DNA from: Alviniconcha marisindica
Lineage: Eukaryota > Mollusca > Gastropoda > Provannidae
Direction: 5' to 3'
NCBI GenBank assembly: GCA_018857735.1
Contig: JABMCL010002949.1
Coordinates: forward strand, 1-64,000
DNA length: 64,000 nucleotides
In this document: positions 1-14,009 of the stretch, one piece after another
How the letters are laid out: every line of letters starts with the position of its first letter
How positions within the stretch are numbered: position 1 is the stretch's first letter
Translations under genes and position numbers: made by a program
The notes under the pieces: generated by a model
What the model saw: the letters and a program-made list of their open reading frames with translations, nothing else
Databases searched by the model: none
What the model was told of the DNA's origin: nothing

Positions 1-109
1 GAAGAAAATCCCCCCAGCGCCCGGGGGGTTGCCGCCTGTTTCTCGAAAACCCCCGACTCAGTTTTTGATCACAAACCGGGGGCCCCCAAACCCCTGATAT
101 TTTATTAAA

Positions 110-178
110 ATTTTATATATTTAATATATATAATATAAAATATAATATATATATATTTTATTTTATATTTTAAAAGGG

Positions 179-209
<31 letters not shown>

Positions 210-313
210 TTAAATATAAAAAGGGGAGAGAGAGAGAGGAAAAGATCTACACACACCCACCACCCACACACCACACAACCCCATTACCACACAATTCAAT
301 ATATAATTTTATA

Positions 314-344
<31 letters not shown>

Positions 345-420
345 AATATATAATATATAATATAATATATATATATATATATTTTTATATAAAATATATA
401 AAATTAAAAGAATTTTGATT
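110..420. repeat. Compound TA / GA / GT microsatellite
   Basis: Runs of TA, a (GA)n tract near 180-206 and a (GT)n tract near 314-328. It mirrors the TA/GT/CT compound microsatellite at 13022-13315 in the right arm. No coding content. Confidence 0.8.
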
Positions 421-1326
421 TGATAGATAGGGTTTGATAATTTCCCCGCCCCCAGATGATAAATTGAAACATAACAGGGTTTAACACTGAATTTCCAGGG
501 CCGGGCTTCCCAATCCGGCTAAAACCAAACTAGATCTAAATTGGCCTAAATTCCCCGGGGTTTTTCTTTTTTTTGAAATTCACTGAAACCCAGTACCCCC
601 GGAAAACCAAAAATGGGGTTTCCCAAATTATCACAAAACAATTTTTGGCTTGCTGACTTTTCAATGATTTGAAAGTTTTTCTTCAAACCCATTTCCCCCT
701 TTCATACTAAAAATTTTTTTGGGGAAATTTTGGGTATAAATATTTCATACACTTACGTGCAGGGTAGTTCCGTATAGTGTTGCTAGTGACCCCCTTCGGG
801 GAGGGGATAGGGGCTTTTGGGTTTGGGGGGGGGAAGGGGGGGTTTTGCAGCACTCGATAGGGCCCATAGGTTTGGTTTCGGCCCCATTAGGGTTGGGTAT
901 GGGACTCGATAGCGCAGTGGGTTTTTAGTCTCTTCTGTACAAATTCCCTGATCTCTAGAGACCCCGCGCTACAGTGTCGCTAGGGGGGTGATCACGGAAA
1001 AAGGGGAGGGGGTGGGAGGGATTATCGATCGTTTTTTGGGTTTTTATTTAAAGGGCCAGTGTTTTCCCAAAAGGTCTACGTCCTTTTTGAAAACATAAAG
1101 CTGAAACATCCCGTAGCCCGGGGCCGAGAAAGCGGCATCTCCACGCTTTTTTGGCCCCAGTGCTAAATTCCTTATAAAATTTTTCGTAGTTTAAAATTTT
1201 TTGTTAATGGGTTTGGGGGCTTGTTTTTCTTTGTCTGCTTTGAAAGGCCCCTCTGGCTTTCCCCGAGACGGGGAAAAAGCTTATAATTTTTATACTTGTG
1301 CATTTGCCCTCGCTTTTAGTTTTTTT
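421..1326. other. Left-arm unique sequence, no gene seen
   Basis: A degraded mirror of 12240-13010. It includes the tRNA-box-A-like segment near 900-960 that is mirrored at 12545-12620. No reading frame or RNA gene can be supported. Confidence 0.5.
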
Positions 1327-2050
1327 CTGTGTGTGTGTTTTTGTGTTTGTGTGTGTGTGTGTTTGTGTGTGGTGTGTGTGTGTTTGTTGGGGTGTGTTGG
1401 GGTTTTGTGTGTGTGGTTTTTGTGTGTGTGTGTGTGTGTGTGTTGTGGGGGTGTTTGTGTTTTGTGTGTTTTTTGTGTGTGTGTGTGTGTTGTGTTGTGT
1501 TGTGTTGTGTTTGTGTTTTGTTTTGTGTGTGTGTGTGTGTTTTGGGGGTGGGGTGTGGTGTGTATGTGTTGTGTTGTGTTTTGTTGTGTTGTGGGGTGTG
1601 TGTGTTGTGTGTTTGTGTGTTGTGTTGTGTGTGTGTTGGTTTTGTGTGTGGTGTGTTTGGGGTGTGTGTGTGGGGTGGGGGGTTGGGGTTGTGGTTTTGT
1701 TGTGTTGTGTGTTTTGTGGGTGGTGTGTGTGTGGTGTGTGTGTGTGTGTGTGTGTGTGTTTTTTGTTGGGGTTGTGTTGTGTTTGTGTGGGGGTGTGTGT
1801 GTGTGTGTGTTGTGGGTGTGTGTGTGTGTGTTGTGTGGGTGTGTGTGTGGTGTGGTGTTGTGGGTGTGTGTGTGTGTGTGTGTGGGTGTGTGTTTTGTGT
1901 GTTTTGTTGTGTTGTGGTGTTGTTTGTGTGTGTGTTTGTGTGTGTGTGTGGTGTGTGTGTTTTGGGGGTGTTGTTTGTGTTTTGTTTTGTTTTGTTGTGG
2001 GGGGTGTGTGTGTGTGTGTGTTTTTGTGTGTTTTGGTGTGTGTGTGTGTG

Positions 2051-2081
<31 letters not shown>

Positions 2082-2150
2082 GTTTTGTGTGTTTTGTGTG
2101 TGTTGTGTGTGTTTGTGTGTGTGGGGTGTGGGGGGGGTGTTGTGTTGTGT

Positions 2151-2181
<31 letters not shown>

Positions 2182-2777
2182 TTTTTGTGTGTGTGTTTTG
2201 TTGTGTTTGTTGTGTTGTGTGTGTTTTGTGTTGTGGTTTTGGGGGTGTGTGTGTGTGTGTTGGTGTGTGTGTGTGTTGTGTTGGGGGGGTGTGTGTGTGT
2301 GTGTGTGGTGTGGGGTGTGTGTGTGGGTTGTGTTGTGTTGTTTTGTGTGGGGTGGTGTGTGGTGTGTGTGTGTTGTGTGTGGGTGTTTTTGTGTGTGTTG
2401 TGGTGTGTGTGTGTGTGTGTGTGTTTTGGGGGTTGTGTGTTTGTGTGTGTGTGGGGTGTGTGTGTGTGTGTGGGGTGTGGGGTTTTGTTTGTTTGTGGGG
2501 GTGGTTGTTTATTGTTTTGGGGTTTTTTGTGTGTGTTTGTGTGTTTGTTTGTGTGTGTGTGTGTGGTGTGTGTGTGTTTGTTTTTGTGTGTGTGTGTGTG
2601 TGTGTGTTTTGTTTTGTTGTTTTGGGGTGTGTGTGTTTGTGTTTGGGGTGTGTGTGTGTGTGTTTTTTTTTTGTTTGGGGGGGTGTTGGGGTTTTTTTTT
2701 TTGTTTGTGGGGTGTGGTGTGTGGGGGGTGTGTGTGTGTGTGTGTGTGTTGGGTGTGTGTGGGGTGTGTGTGTGTGT

Positions 2778-2806
<29 letters not shown>
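1327..2806. repeat. Degenerate (GT)n array, about 1.5 kb
   Basis: Almost entirely GT dinucleotides broken by short T and G runs. It mirrors the cleaner (CA)n array at 10861-12230. Long open frames here encode only Val/Cys or, on the other strand, Thr/His and are not genes. Confidence 0.95.
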
Positions 2807-2810
<4 letters not shown>

Positions 2811-4020
2811 GCTTTTTCCGGGGAAAATCCCCCCAAAACAGAAATTGGATTCCAACCTAATTCACCCCTAGTTTTTCAATACGTTTGCATAGACCGTCCC
2901 AAGACAACGCGTTCCGCTTACCGCGGGGTTGTTTATTTGAACGTCGCGCGCCTGGTCCCAGGGGACACCACCGACATTTTGACTCCTCGGACCAGACTTT
3001 GAACGTACTACCCTGGGGGGCCAAAAGGAGGAGTGCTGAGAAAAGAGCCATTTAATTCCAGTCCACAGTCCCACTGCGTATCTTTTACTCTTGTAATCGA
3101 CCTCTGGGGCCCCTTTTTTCCCAATTTGTATTCCCATTTTTTGAAAGGCCACTTACAAAGGTCAACCCAAAAGAATGTGTTGACAAAAGGGTTTGCCACG
3201 GGGTGTGTTTTGGGGGTGTGTGTGTGGTGTGTTGTGTGTGTGTGTGTGGTGTGTGTGTTTTGGTGTGTGTGGTTGTGTGGGTTGTGGGGTGTGGGGGTGT
3301 TGGGGGGGGGATGTGGGGGGGGGAAGGGTTAAAGGGAGTATAAAAACAAATTTAAACCCGTTTTCCTTCCAGTGTGTGGTGTGTGGGGTGTGTGTGTGTT
3401 GTGTGGGGGGGTGTGTGGTGTGTGTGTGTGTGTGTGTTGTGGTGTGTGTGTGTGGTGTGTGTCTGTGTTCCGGCTCGCCAATCTTAAGTTTTTTTAGGGG
3501 GGAAAGTTAATCGTCTTCCCCTTTCGGGGGTGGGAGGTTCCCTTCACCTTTTAAAACTTTAATTTAAATTTTTTTAAAAGGGCCCTTTTCTTGCCCTTTC
3601 AGGGAAGATTTTCCATCTTTAACTTTTTCCACGGTAGCTGTGAGGTCCAGGCGATCGATTCTGTAGTGTCCTTGTTTTTGTGTCAGGGGGTAGTGTCTCA
3701 AACACTTCAAAACTTAAAAAATATCCCGAGACCCCAAGCCAGCGTGATGGTTGTTTTAAAAAACAGAAAACCCTCTGCTGTCGGTCTGTCTGTCTTTCCG
3801 GGGGAAAGAGAGAAAAAAGGAGAGAGTTTGATTTTAAATAGTTTGCTCGGTCTTTTCCCCTTACCTTACCCGGTTTTTCGGGATAGCAATGCCGCAGAAC
3901 CCCAAAGGGTGGATTCCAACAAGGGGCCCACAGCCATTCCCCCCCAAAAACAGCCGAGAAAACAAGGGAAATTCTCCCCAGGCTCCAGGCTACTTATTCC
4001 CCTTTTGCTTTTCTGAAAAA
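2807..4020. other. Left-arm unique sequence with a short GT array
   Basis: 2807-3190 mirrors 10520-10860 and 3466-4020 mirrors 9890-10260. Between them, at 3191-3465, is a GT-rich array that matches the CA array at 10436-10515. Nothing recognisable as a gene. Confidence 0.5.
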
Positions 4021-4774
4021 CAAGGAGGAGAGAGAGAGAGATTTATTTTCTTCTTAAGGAGAGAAAAGGAGAGAGAGAGAGGGAGAGAGAGAGAGAGAGA
4101 GAAGAGATAGAAAGAGAGAGAGAGAGGAAGAGAAGAGAGAGGAAGGTTTTTGGGGGGAAACAAAGGGCAGGGGAAAAGGGGGTTTGGCCCAAAGGGAAAA
4201 TTTGTTTGGACGTTCTTAAAAAGGGAATTTCCCTTGGGACCCCAAAGGGCTGGGTTTCCCTCAGCGAAGGGGGGGCTTTTTATCTCCTCGGGGCAGGCTC
4301 TTTTTTAAGGGTTTTACAATTATTCACTGTGAAAAAAGGGCCCGGGAAAAACCAGAGTGTTGTCTGTTTTTAGGGGTCTTGCTTGGGAGTTTACTTTATC
4401 TGGTGTTTTTTTTAATTATAGTGGACACAACCCCACACACACACACACACACAAAACCCCACACACACACACACACACAAAAACAAAACACAAAAACACA
4501 ACACACAAAACCCCACACAAACACACCACACACACAACACAACAAACCCCCAACGGACCCCAAACCCCAGGGGCCAAACACCCCCCCCACCCACCAAACA
4601 CAACACACAAAACCTGGAAACAACCTTTTATTCACACAAAAAAACCCAAAACAAAACACACACACACACACACACACAAAAACACAACACACACACACAC
4701 ACACCACACACAAAACACACCCCACACACACACACACACCCCCCACCCCCACCCCCCCCTTTTTTCCCCCACCC

Positions 4775-4810
<36 letters not shown>

Positions 4811-4940
4811 AACACACAAACCACACAAAAACAAAAAAACACTCCCTCTCTATCTCTGCCCCCCCCCCCCCCCCCAACCCAAAAGGGCACAGACGTCCCC
4901 AACCCCCAAACCCCCCCACAAAAGGGGAAAAGGATTGTAC
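4021..4940. repeat. (GA)n and (CA)n low-complexity block
   Basis: (GA)n lies at about 4026-4142 and a CA-rich array broken by poly-C at 4432-4850. They mirror the CT tract at 9765-9870 and the GT block at 9060-9500. Confidence 0.85.
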
Positions 4941-5613
4941 ATACAAATAAAACAGAAAACAAGCTAAGAGATCAAAAATTAAAGCTCCCGATGCTCGTTG
5001 ATTCTAACTAACACTGGGTATGAGTTCAGTTCCATTCAGTTAAAAATGGTATCTATGCACTCGGAAAAGACCATATGCGCTCCGCCCTGTCTCTCAGAAG
5101 TTTCGCAAACATCGCCTTTAAAACGATTCCAACTGGGTATGAACACGGGGGTTAACTCGTAACGGGTTAACAGCAACGCAAGAGGCGAAAACACGGTGGG
5201 CCTATTGTCAGTTTCGGAAAAAAAGAAATGTTTTGGGGTTGGATCTGAATAGGCTGGATATTATCCCTAATAATATGACATTCTTCACTCTAAAAGAAGC
5301 CGTCGACCCTTGAGAATCACCTAAAATAATCCGCATCAGCCTTGGGCATGTCTTAGTGCTAGCTGTGGTCACGACTACGGTCTCTTAAGCCCGTCTCTTA
5401 CTCCGCTTTGATAGGTCTTCAGCTGTTCTTGTCGAGCCATGCCCAAGGAAACAATTATCGGACCGGATGACCGGCAAGGCTGGACACGTGCACGGCAAAG
5501 GGTTCAGTTGATTGCATGTCATATGATGCCAGCTACAAAGCAATCAGGGTTTGCTGATGCTACTCTGTCTGTCTGTCTGTCTGTGTTCGCTTCAGACTTT
5601 CTGTCTTCGTGTT

Positions 5614-5617
<4 letters not shown>
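4941..5617. other. Best-preserved unique segment of the left arm
   Basis: 5206-5450 matches 8527-8775 of the right arm almost base for base, which contrasts with the poor match elsewhere. No reading frame with recognisable protein content is present. Confidence 0.6.
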
Positions 5618-5656
<39 letters not shown>

Positions 5657-5666
5657 ATTTGTGTGT

Positions 5667-5701
<35 letters not shown>

Positions 5702-5750
5702 TTGTGTGTGTGTGTGGGTGGGGTGTGTGGTGTGTGTGTTTTTTTTTTTT

Positions 5751-5798
<48 letters not shown>

Positions 5799-6375
5799 TG
5801 ACATAATGGCTTTTAAAACAAATGTTATATTCCAAAAACGATTTAATTTTAAATTTAAGGACTTTCACTTGGTATCAGTTAATGTTGTCATTTAAAAATT
5901 TTCCCAATACCCCCCCCGGTCCCCCCCAGCCCCCCCCCCCCCCCCCTTTTTTTTTTTTTTTTTCTTTTTTCAAAACATTTTTGGGTTGTACCGTTTGGCG
6001 GGCCCCTTTTTCTTTTGTTTCTCTTTTTCACAAAAGTTGCCGACCATTTAAAATTTTCCCCTTCCCTTCTTTCACGTGTACTAGAGGGGTTTTTTTACGT
6101 GATATTTTGCATACGTCTTTTGTCTCTGTCTCCCTCTCTCTCTCTTTCTGTCTGCTGTCTGTCTCTCTCATCTCTCTGTCTCTGTGGCTTTGTTGTTTTA
6201 TCTGTTTTTCGCTCTCTCTTTTTCTCTTTTTTCTCTTTTCTCTCTCTCTCTCCCCCCCCTCTCTCTCTCTCTCTTCTCTCCCTTTTTCCCCCCCCCCCCC
6301 TCCCCCTTTTTTTCCCCCCTCTCTCTCCCCCCCCCCCCCCTGTCTCTCTCCCTTCCCCTATCTGTCTATCTTTCT
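5618..6375. repeat. GT and CT microsatellites with poly-C/poly-T
   Basis: (GT)n at 5618-5740 and (CT)n at 5752-5798, then poly-C/poly-T near 5926-5962 and CT-rich sequence at 6120-6350. It mirrors 7560-8345. Confidence 0.85.
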
Positions 6376-6377
6376 TT

Positions 6378-6466
6378 GCAGTATCGCTCAGTGCCGGCGG
6401 CCGTACAATGAACAGTTCCGGAGGCGGCTGGTTCTGCTGGAAGTCTTCCCCAGGATGGAAAGCTGA
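6378..6466 (+). other. Possible terminal coding segment, Arg-rich (unassigned)
   Basis: A CT-rich tract ends in a splice-acceptor-like TTTGCAG. It is followed by an open frame of about 28 codons, rich in Arg, Glu and Leu (ending FPRMES), that stops at a TGA. The right arm carries the mirror copy on the - strand at about 7460-7545 with one His-for-Gln difference and other small changes. It could be a last exon, but no homologue is recognised and no partner exon is found. Chance is a real alternative. Confidence 0.2.
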
Positions 6467-6870
6467 GAGGAAGGAACTGAGGTCATGGAGAGTCAGCAAA
6501 GGCCCTTCACCGGTGTGGTAGAGTGTCTTGATCAATCGACGGCCTCGCTAGCCATTCACCCCCCCCCCTCCCCCTTCCCCCTAACCCCTTGCCTTCCCCT
6601 CTCCTCCCCTCCCTCCCTCCCTCCACGATTCCCTATCCACGGGTGGTGTCTGCAAGACCATTAATCTTCGTCACCGTTGAAGAAGTGTCGCGCTTTGAAG
6701 TAAAACCCGCTTGCCAGTGCCCTCTTCACAGTACTTCATCAGTTCTTGGCTCCATCACTCATTCTGAGGACGCATCAAGGAGGTCGCCCCAGAACCCAGA
6801 ACTTGAACGGCATGGTATTTTCTATCAGTCCGCAACAAAGAAATGGCAATAGAAAATAGGTATTTTCCCT

Positions 6871-7035
6871 TACTTTGCAGCAGAGAAATGACAACAGAAA
6901 TACGTGGTACTTTCAGTCAGTCTGCAACATAGAAATGACAACGGAAATAGTCAGTCTGCAACATTGAAATGAAAAAAAACGGGAAAAATACATTTTTTTT
7001 TGGTTAAATTTCCCCGTTTTTGGTTTTTTGCAAAA
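6871..7035. repeat. Palindrome loop with short tandem repeats
   Basis: The two arms stop matching at about 6870 and 7036. The spacer holds imperfect repeats of about 35-45 bases built round CAGTCTGCAACATAGAAATG. The related unit at 6820-6860 sits in the left arm. Confidence 0.6.
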
Positions 7036-7559
7036 AGGGAAAATACCTATTTTCTATTGCCATTTCTTTGTTGCGGACTGATAGAAAATACCATGCCGTT
7101 CAAGTTCTGGGTTCTGGGGCGACCTCCTTGATGCGTCCTCAGAATGAGTGATGGAGCCAAAAAACTGATGAAGTACTGTGAAGAGGGCAATGGGGAACGG
7201 GTTTTACTTCAAAGCGCGACACTTCTTCAACCCGGGGACGAAGATTAATGGTCTTTCAGACACCCCCCGTGGATAGGGAATCGTTGGGGGGAGGGAGGGA
7301 GGGGAGGAGAGGGGAAGGCAAAGGGGGGGAGGGGGAAGGGGGGGGGGGGGGGGTGAATGGTAGCGAGGCCGTCGATTTATCAAGACACTCTACCACACCC
7401 CCCCCGGGGAAGGGCCTTTTCTGACTCTCCATGGGCCTTTAGTTTCCCTTTCCCCTCAGCTTTCCATCCTGGGGGAAAACTTCCAGCAGAACCAGCCGCC
7501 TCCGGAAATGTTCATTGTACGGCCGCCGGCACTGAGCGATACTGCAAAGAAAGATAGAC

Positions 7560-7966
7560 CCGATAGGGGGGAAGGGGGAGAGACGGGGGGCGGGGGGGGG
7601 GAGAGGAGGGGGGGGGGGGACAAAAAAAAGGGGGAGACAAATAGGGAAAAGAAAAGAGAGAGGGGAGAGAGGGGGGGGGGAGAGAGGGAAGAGACAAAAA
7701 GAAAGAGAGAAAGAGAGAGAGCGAGAAACAGAAAAGACAGACAGACGGGCAGACCAGCAGAGACAGAGAGGGGAAAACAAAGGCAGAAAGAAAGAGAGAG
7801 AGAGGGGGACAGAGACAGAGACGTATGCAAGATTTTACACGTAAAAAAAGGTCTAGTACACGTGAATGAAGGAAGGTAAATTTTTAAAAAGGTCGGAACT
7901 TTGTGAATAAAAAACCCAAAAGAAAGGGGGGTCAGCCAAAAGGTCCAAAAAAAACTGAGGTTTTTA

Positions 7967-7998
<32 letters not shown>

Positions 7999-8520
7999 GG
8001 GGCGGGGCTGGGAGGGACCGGGAGGGGTATTGGAAAATTTTAAATGAAAACCCTTAAATGATACCCAAATGAAAGTCATTAAATTAAAATTAAAAAGTTG
8101 TGGAAATAACAGTGTTTTAACGCCATTTTTAAAGAGAAAAGGGGAGAAAGAGGAGTGAGAGAGGGAAGGGGGGGGCGAAAGAGAGAGGGGGAGAGAGAAA
8201 AACAACAACACACACACACACCCCACACACACACACACCCCCACCCCCACCACCCCACACACACACACAAAACACACACACACCACAAAACCCACACACA
8301 CACACACCAAAACACACACACACACACACAACCAAACACCCCCAAAAAAAAAAACACAAAAAATCCCGAAGCGAAAAACAGAAAAGACAGAAAAGGGCAG
8401 AGTGCATCAGCCCCTATTTCTTTTTAGCTGGCATTTACTATGAAATGCAAAACTGGGAAACCCCCCTTTCCGGCACGGTCCACCCCCTTGCCGGTCACCG
8501 GTCCGATAATTGGGTTTCCC
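7560..8520. repeat. GA- and CA-rich low-complexity block
   Basis: GA-rich sequence with poly-G at 7565-7815, poly-A/poly-G at 7963-8003, GA at 8130-8200, and CA-rich sequence at 8203-8340. It mirrors 5618-6375. Confidence 0.8.
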
Positions 8521-9060
8521 CTTTGGGGATGGCTCGACAAGAACAGCTGAAGACCTATCAAAGCGGAGTAAGAGACGGGCTTAAGAGACCGTAGTCGTGA
8601 CCACAGCTAGCACTAAGACATGCCCAAGGCTGATGCGGATTATTTTAGGTGATTCTCAAGGGTCGACGGCTTCTTTTAGAGTGAAGAATGTCATATTATT
8701 AGGGATAATATCCAGCCTATTCAGATCCAACCCCAAAACATTTCTTTTTTTCCGAAACTGACAATAGGCCCACCGTGTTTTCGCCTCTTGCGTTGCTGTT
8801 AACCCGTTACGAGTTAACCCCCGTGTTCATACCCAGTTGGAATCGTTTTAAAAGGGGAATTTTGGGGAAAATTCTGAGAGACAGGGCGGAGCCAAAAATG
8901 GCTTTTCCGAGGCTAGATTCCCTTTTTAACCGAATTTGGCTTTTCTTAACCCCCGGTTTGTTTCCCTCGGGGTTTTTTTTGTTTTGTTTTTAATGGGAAA
9001 AGTACAATTGTTTTTTTTGTTTGGGGGGTTGGGGGGTGTACGTCTTGGGGCGTTGGGGGG
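8521..9060. other. Unique segment of the right arm, no gene seen
   Basis: Mirrors 4941-5450. It contains no supportable gene. Poly-G begins at about 9055. Confidence 0.5.
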
Positions 9061-9785
9061 GGGGGGGGGGGGGGCAGAGAAGAGGGGGGAGGGTGTGTGT
9101 GGTGTGTTGGTTTTGTGTGTGTGTGTGGTGTGTGGGGGTTTTGTGTGTGTGGTTGGGGGTGGAAAAGGGTTTTGGGGGGGGATAAAAGGGGGGTTATGGT
9201 TTTGGTGCTTGGGGTGTGTGTGTGTGTGTGTGGGGTGTTTTGTTTTGTGTGTGTGTGTGGTGTTGTGTGGTGGTGTTGTATGGTGGGGGTGCGAGGGTAA
9301 AGGGGGTTTCTTTTTTTGGGGGGTTTTTTGCCCGTGCAAGTAAAATGGGTCCGTTGCACAGGATATCTGTGTGTGGGGTGTGTGTTTTGTGGGGGTGTGT
9401 GTGTGTGTGGTGGTGTGTGGTTTTGTGTGGTTTTGGTTTTGGGTGTGGTTTTGGGGTTCTTTTTGGGTGTGTGGGGGTGTTTTGGTTTGGGTTTTGGGGG
9501 GGTTTTTGGGTTTTTGGGGACATAATACAAAAAAACCGGTAAAATTGCTTCAAAATCAAAAAAAACCCCGGGTTTTGGTTTTTAAAATTTAAAAGAATTG
9601 AAAGCCCTTCAAGAGAAATTTGGGGCCCGGGGCAAACCCCCCCGGTTTTGGGGAATATTTTACCCAAAAAGGGGAAATTTCCCGTAATAAGAAAGTCCCC
9701 AAAAAAAATTTACCCCGTGGTCCCAAAATTCTTCCCCCTTGTTCCGCTCTCTCCCCTCCCCTCTTTTCTCTCTCTTCCCCTTTCC

Positions 9786-9829
<44 letters not shown>

Positions 9830-9890
9830 TCTCTCCCTCTCCCTTTTTCCTTCTCTCCTCTCTCTCTCTCCATTGTTACAGAAAATGCAA
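9060..9890. repeat. GT-rich and CT-rich block
   Basis: GT arrays broken by G and T runs at 9085-9500, then CT-rich sequence at 9750-9872. Low complexity only. Confidence 0.8.
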
Positions 9891-10435
9891 AGTGGAATAA
9901 GTAGCCTGGAGCCTGGGTAGAAGTGCATTGTTCTCTCGGCTGTTTGGGCCGGAATGGCATGTGACACTTGTTGGAATCCACCTTCGAGGATTCTCGCGGC
10001 ATTGCTATCCTGAAAACGCGGCTAAGGTGAAGGGAAATGACCGAGCAGCTATATATATCAAGCTCTCTCTCTCTCTCTCTCTCTCCGCCTGGAAGACAGA
10101 CAGACAGACAGACAGAGGCCTAGGCTGGTGGAAACAGCAACCATCACAGCTGGCTTGCGTCTCGGGATATTTGAAGTTTTGAAGTGTTTGAGACACTACC
10201 CGCTGACACAAAAACAAGGACACTACAGAATCGATCGCCTGGACCTCAGCAGCTCCCGGGAAAAAAACCCCCCCCCCCCCCCCCCGGGGAAAAAATTTTC
10301 CCCTGAAAGGACAAAAAAAGGCCAATCAAGAGACCATAAGGGGAAGTTTTTTAAGGCAAAGCCTTAAGGGGGGAAAAACCTAATTTTCCACCCTAATCCA
10401 TCTTAACCCCTGCGGGCCCCCGACGCAACCAACAC
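9891..10435. other. Unique right-arm sequence, no gene supported
   Basis: Short open frames exist on both strands (for example - strand about 10005-10260 and 9880-10010), with GC-rich codons and nearby acceptor-like CAGs. No family is recognised, and the frames run into CT repeats. Confidence 0.35.
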
Positions 10436-10456
10436 AACACACACAACACAAACACA

Positions 10457-10495
<39 letters not shown>

Positions 10496-10515
10496 ACACA
10501 CACACACACACACTG
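10436..10515. repeat. (CA)n microsatellite
   Basis: CA dinucleotides with few interruptions. Confidence 0.9.
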
Positions 10516-10779
10516 AAGGAAAACCCCAACAAAGGGGCGATTTTTGGAAAGCTCAAACAAAAAAAAAACCCCAAAAACAAAACAAGAGTAATGATACGCA
10601 GTGAGGACTGTGACTGGAATTAAATGGCTCTGTCTCAGCACTCCTCCTTTTGCCTCAGGGTAGTACGTTCAATGTCTGGTCCGAGGAGTCAAAATGTCGG
10701 TGGTGTCCCAGTGTGCACCAGGCGCGCGCACGTTCACTAAACAACTCGCGGTAGCGGAACAGCGTTGTCTTGGCGACGG

Positions 10780-10860
10780 TCTATGCAAACAGTATTGAAA
10801 AACTAGGGATGAATTAGGTTCGTTAACTCCACATTGCTGGGGCTCGGTAAGGACCCATAA
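10780..10860 (+). repeat. Dispersed repeat flanking a CA array, copy 1
   Basis: Contains the blocks ACTAGGGATGAATTAG and TTCGTTAACTCCAC. Both recur at 16180-16420, separated there by about 160 extra bases. In both places the element adjoins a long (CA)n array. Confidence 0.5.
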
Positions 10861-12230
<1,370 letters not shown>

Positions 12231-13021
12231 TACAGCGACGGCGATGCGACAACGTATAGAAATTATAAGCTGTTTCCCGTCTCGGGGAAAGCCAGAGGGG
12301 CCTTTCAAGCAGACAAAGAACACAAGCCACCAACCCATTAACAGTAAATTGGACTACGCTACGTTAGTAAGGAATTTAAGCACTGGCAAATAGCGTGGAG
12401 ATGCGCGTTCTAGCCCGGCTACAGATGTTTCAGCTTTATGCTTCAGAAAGGACGTAGACCTTTGGGCAACGACTGGCCTAAATACAAACCCAAGAAACGA
12501 TCGATAATCCCTGCACCGCTGCTGTTTTCCGTGATCAGCCCCCTAGCGACACTGTAGCGCAGTGCTCTAGAGATCAGGGAATTTGTACAGAAGAGACTAA
12601 TACCTCTGCGCTATCGAGTGCCATAGCAGCCTAATGGGGGAGAAACTCTTACCTCAGGGCTATCGAGTGCTACAAAACTCTTCACAGTTAAGTCTATCCC
12701 CTGCGAAGAGTCACTAGCATACACTATACGGAACTACCTGCACGTAAGTGTATGAAATATTATACCCATAATCATCAAAAAAAATTTTTAGTATGTAAGT
12801 GGGATGGGCTTAGGAAGATAAACTTTCTATCAGTGCAGTCAGCAAGCCAGATTGATTGTGATACACTTGGTATCAGTGAGCTTCGCTGGTACTAGGTTCA
12901 GTGAACTTCAACAAAAAGAGAAACGCGGAATAGGCCAACTTAGATCTAGTCTGGATTAGCCGGATTGGGAAGCCCAGGCTGGATTCAGTGTTAACCTGTT
13001 ATGTTTCACTTTCATCTGGGG
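12231..13021. other. Unique sequence with a tRNA-like box A segment
   Basis: On the - strand, 12545-12690 holds two copies of a segment starting CACTCGATAGC followed by box-A-like sequence, which might be a decayed SINE. The rest is unremarkable and no gene is seen. Confidence 0.35.
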
Positions 13022-13046
13022 GCTGGGATATCTATCTATCTATCTA

Positions 13047-13095
<49 letters not shown>

Positions 13096-13101
13096 TATAA
13101 A

Positions 13102-13142
<41 letters not shown>

Positions 13143-13161
13143 CAATATATAATATATATGA

Positions 13162-13256
<95 letters not shown>

Positions 13257-13315
13257 CTTCTCTCTCTCTGTATATATATATATATATATATATATTAAAA
13301 TATATATATATATAT
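13022..13315. repeat. Compound microsatellite (CTAT, TA, GT, CT, TA)
   Basis: Successive tracts of CTAT, TA, GT (13166-13205), CT (13210-13268) and TA lead straight into the SINE. Confidence 0.95.
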
Positions 13316-13520
13316 CAGTGGTGGAGCGCCGGGCTTGTGATCAAAAACTGAGTCGGGGGTTCGAGTACAGGCGGCAGGAGCGGCGACTGAGGGGGATTTT
13401 CTTCTCCGATTTTCTTTTTAAGGGTCAACTTTTTGTACTGATGTTCTCAAAAGTTATTTCGGTATCCGTTCTACACCCGTGCTGCCGAAGTAGCACGTGG
13501 AAGATTCAGGTTATTTTACC
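13316..13520 (+). mobile_element. tRNA-derived SINE, 5'-truncated
   Basis: CAGTGGTGGAGCGCCGGGC is followed by TTGTGATCAAAAACTGAGTC and a good RNA polymerase III box B (GGTTCGAGT). The first part aligns with the SINE at 34972. The 5' end is cut by the TA tract and the 3' boundary is not clear. The mirror break of the palindrome falls inside it, at 13404. Confidence 0.6.
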
Positions 13521-13736
13521 AAATCGGAGGGTAGCTAGGTGGCAGCAGCAGCTCTACACAGAGACTATGCAGGTATATAGTCACTCATTCAACGGAAGCC
13601 ACGACAGTTAACCCACTCTCACTAATCTGCAGTAGTGTTCAAACGATGTTCCAGAAAACGCAGGCGTCGTCATGGTTGACAGGCGGCCCGCGATCTCTCC
13701 TTCTGCTCTGTCGCTGCATTAAGTCCAAGCGTCATC

Positions 13737-13740
<4 letters not shown>
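13521..13740. other. Intergenic sequence, nothing recognised
   Basis: No convincing reading frame or repeat. Confidence 0.4.
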
Positions 13741-13771
<31 letters not shown>

Positions 13772-13978
13772 CGGGGAGGGGAGGGAAGGGGGGGGGGGTG
13801 ATGTACAAATGAAGTTTTGAGAATGGAAGAGATTTTGGAGTAATGATGTATTATTATTCTAAAAGTTGTTTGTGCTTGAATGCGTTCCTGTATATACCGC
13901 ACTGTTGTTTATAATCAGTGTATGTGCTGATATCTTACTGTGTGTGTGGTGTGAGGTGTGTGTGTGTGTGTGATGTGT

Positions 13979-14009
<31 letters not shown>

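Larger units (their letters stand above)
1..6870 (-). repeat. Left arm of a 13.4-kb imperfect palindrome
   Basis: Read as the reverse complement, this arm follows the right arm (7036-13404) segment by segment: the first bases mirror 13320-13404, 2870-3080 mirrors 10600-10810, 3620-4010 mirrors 9900-10240, 5206-5450 mirrors 8527-8775, and 6380-6850 mirrors 7050-7550. Many stretches carry homopolymer expansions (runs of G or C replacing mixed bases) and broken CA/GT units, as expected of a poor single-read consensus. Because of indels the mirror axis drifts between about 6700 and 6950. No gene is recognised in it. Confidence 0.9.

Noticed and set aside
1201..3002. Open frames of over 500 codons, both strands
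   Set aside because: They translate only a GT/CA repeat (Val-Cys or Thr-His strings), with no domain or codon signature of a gene.
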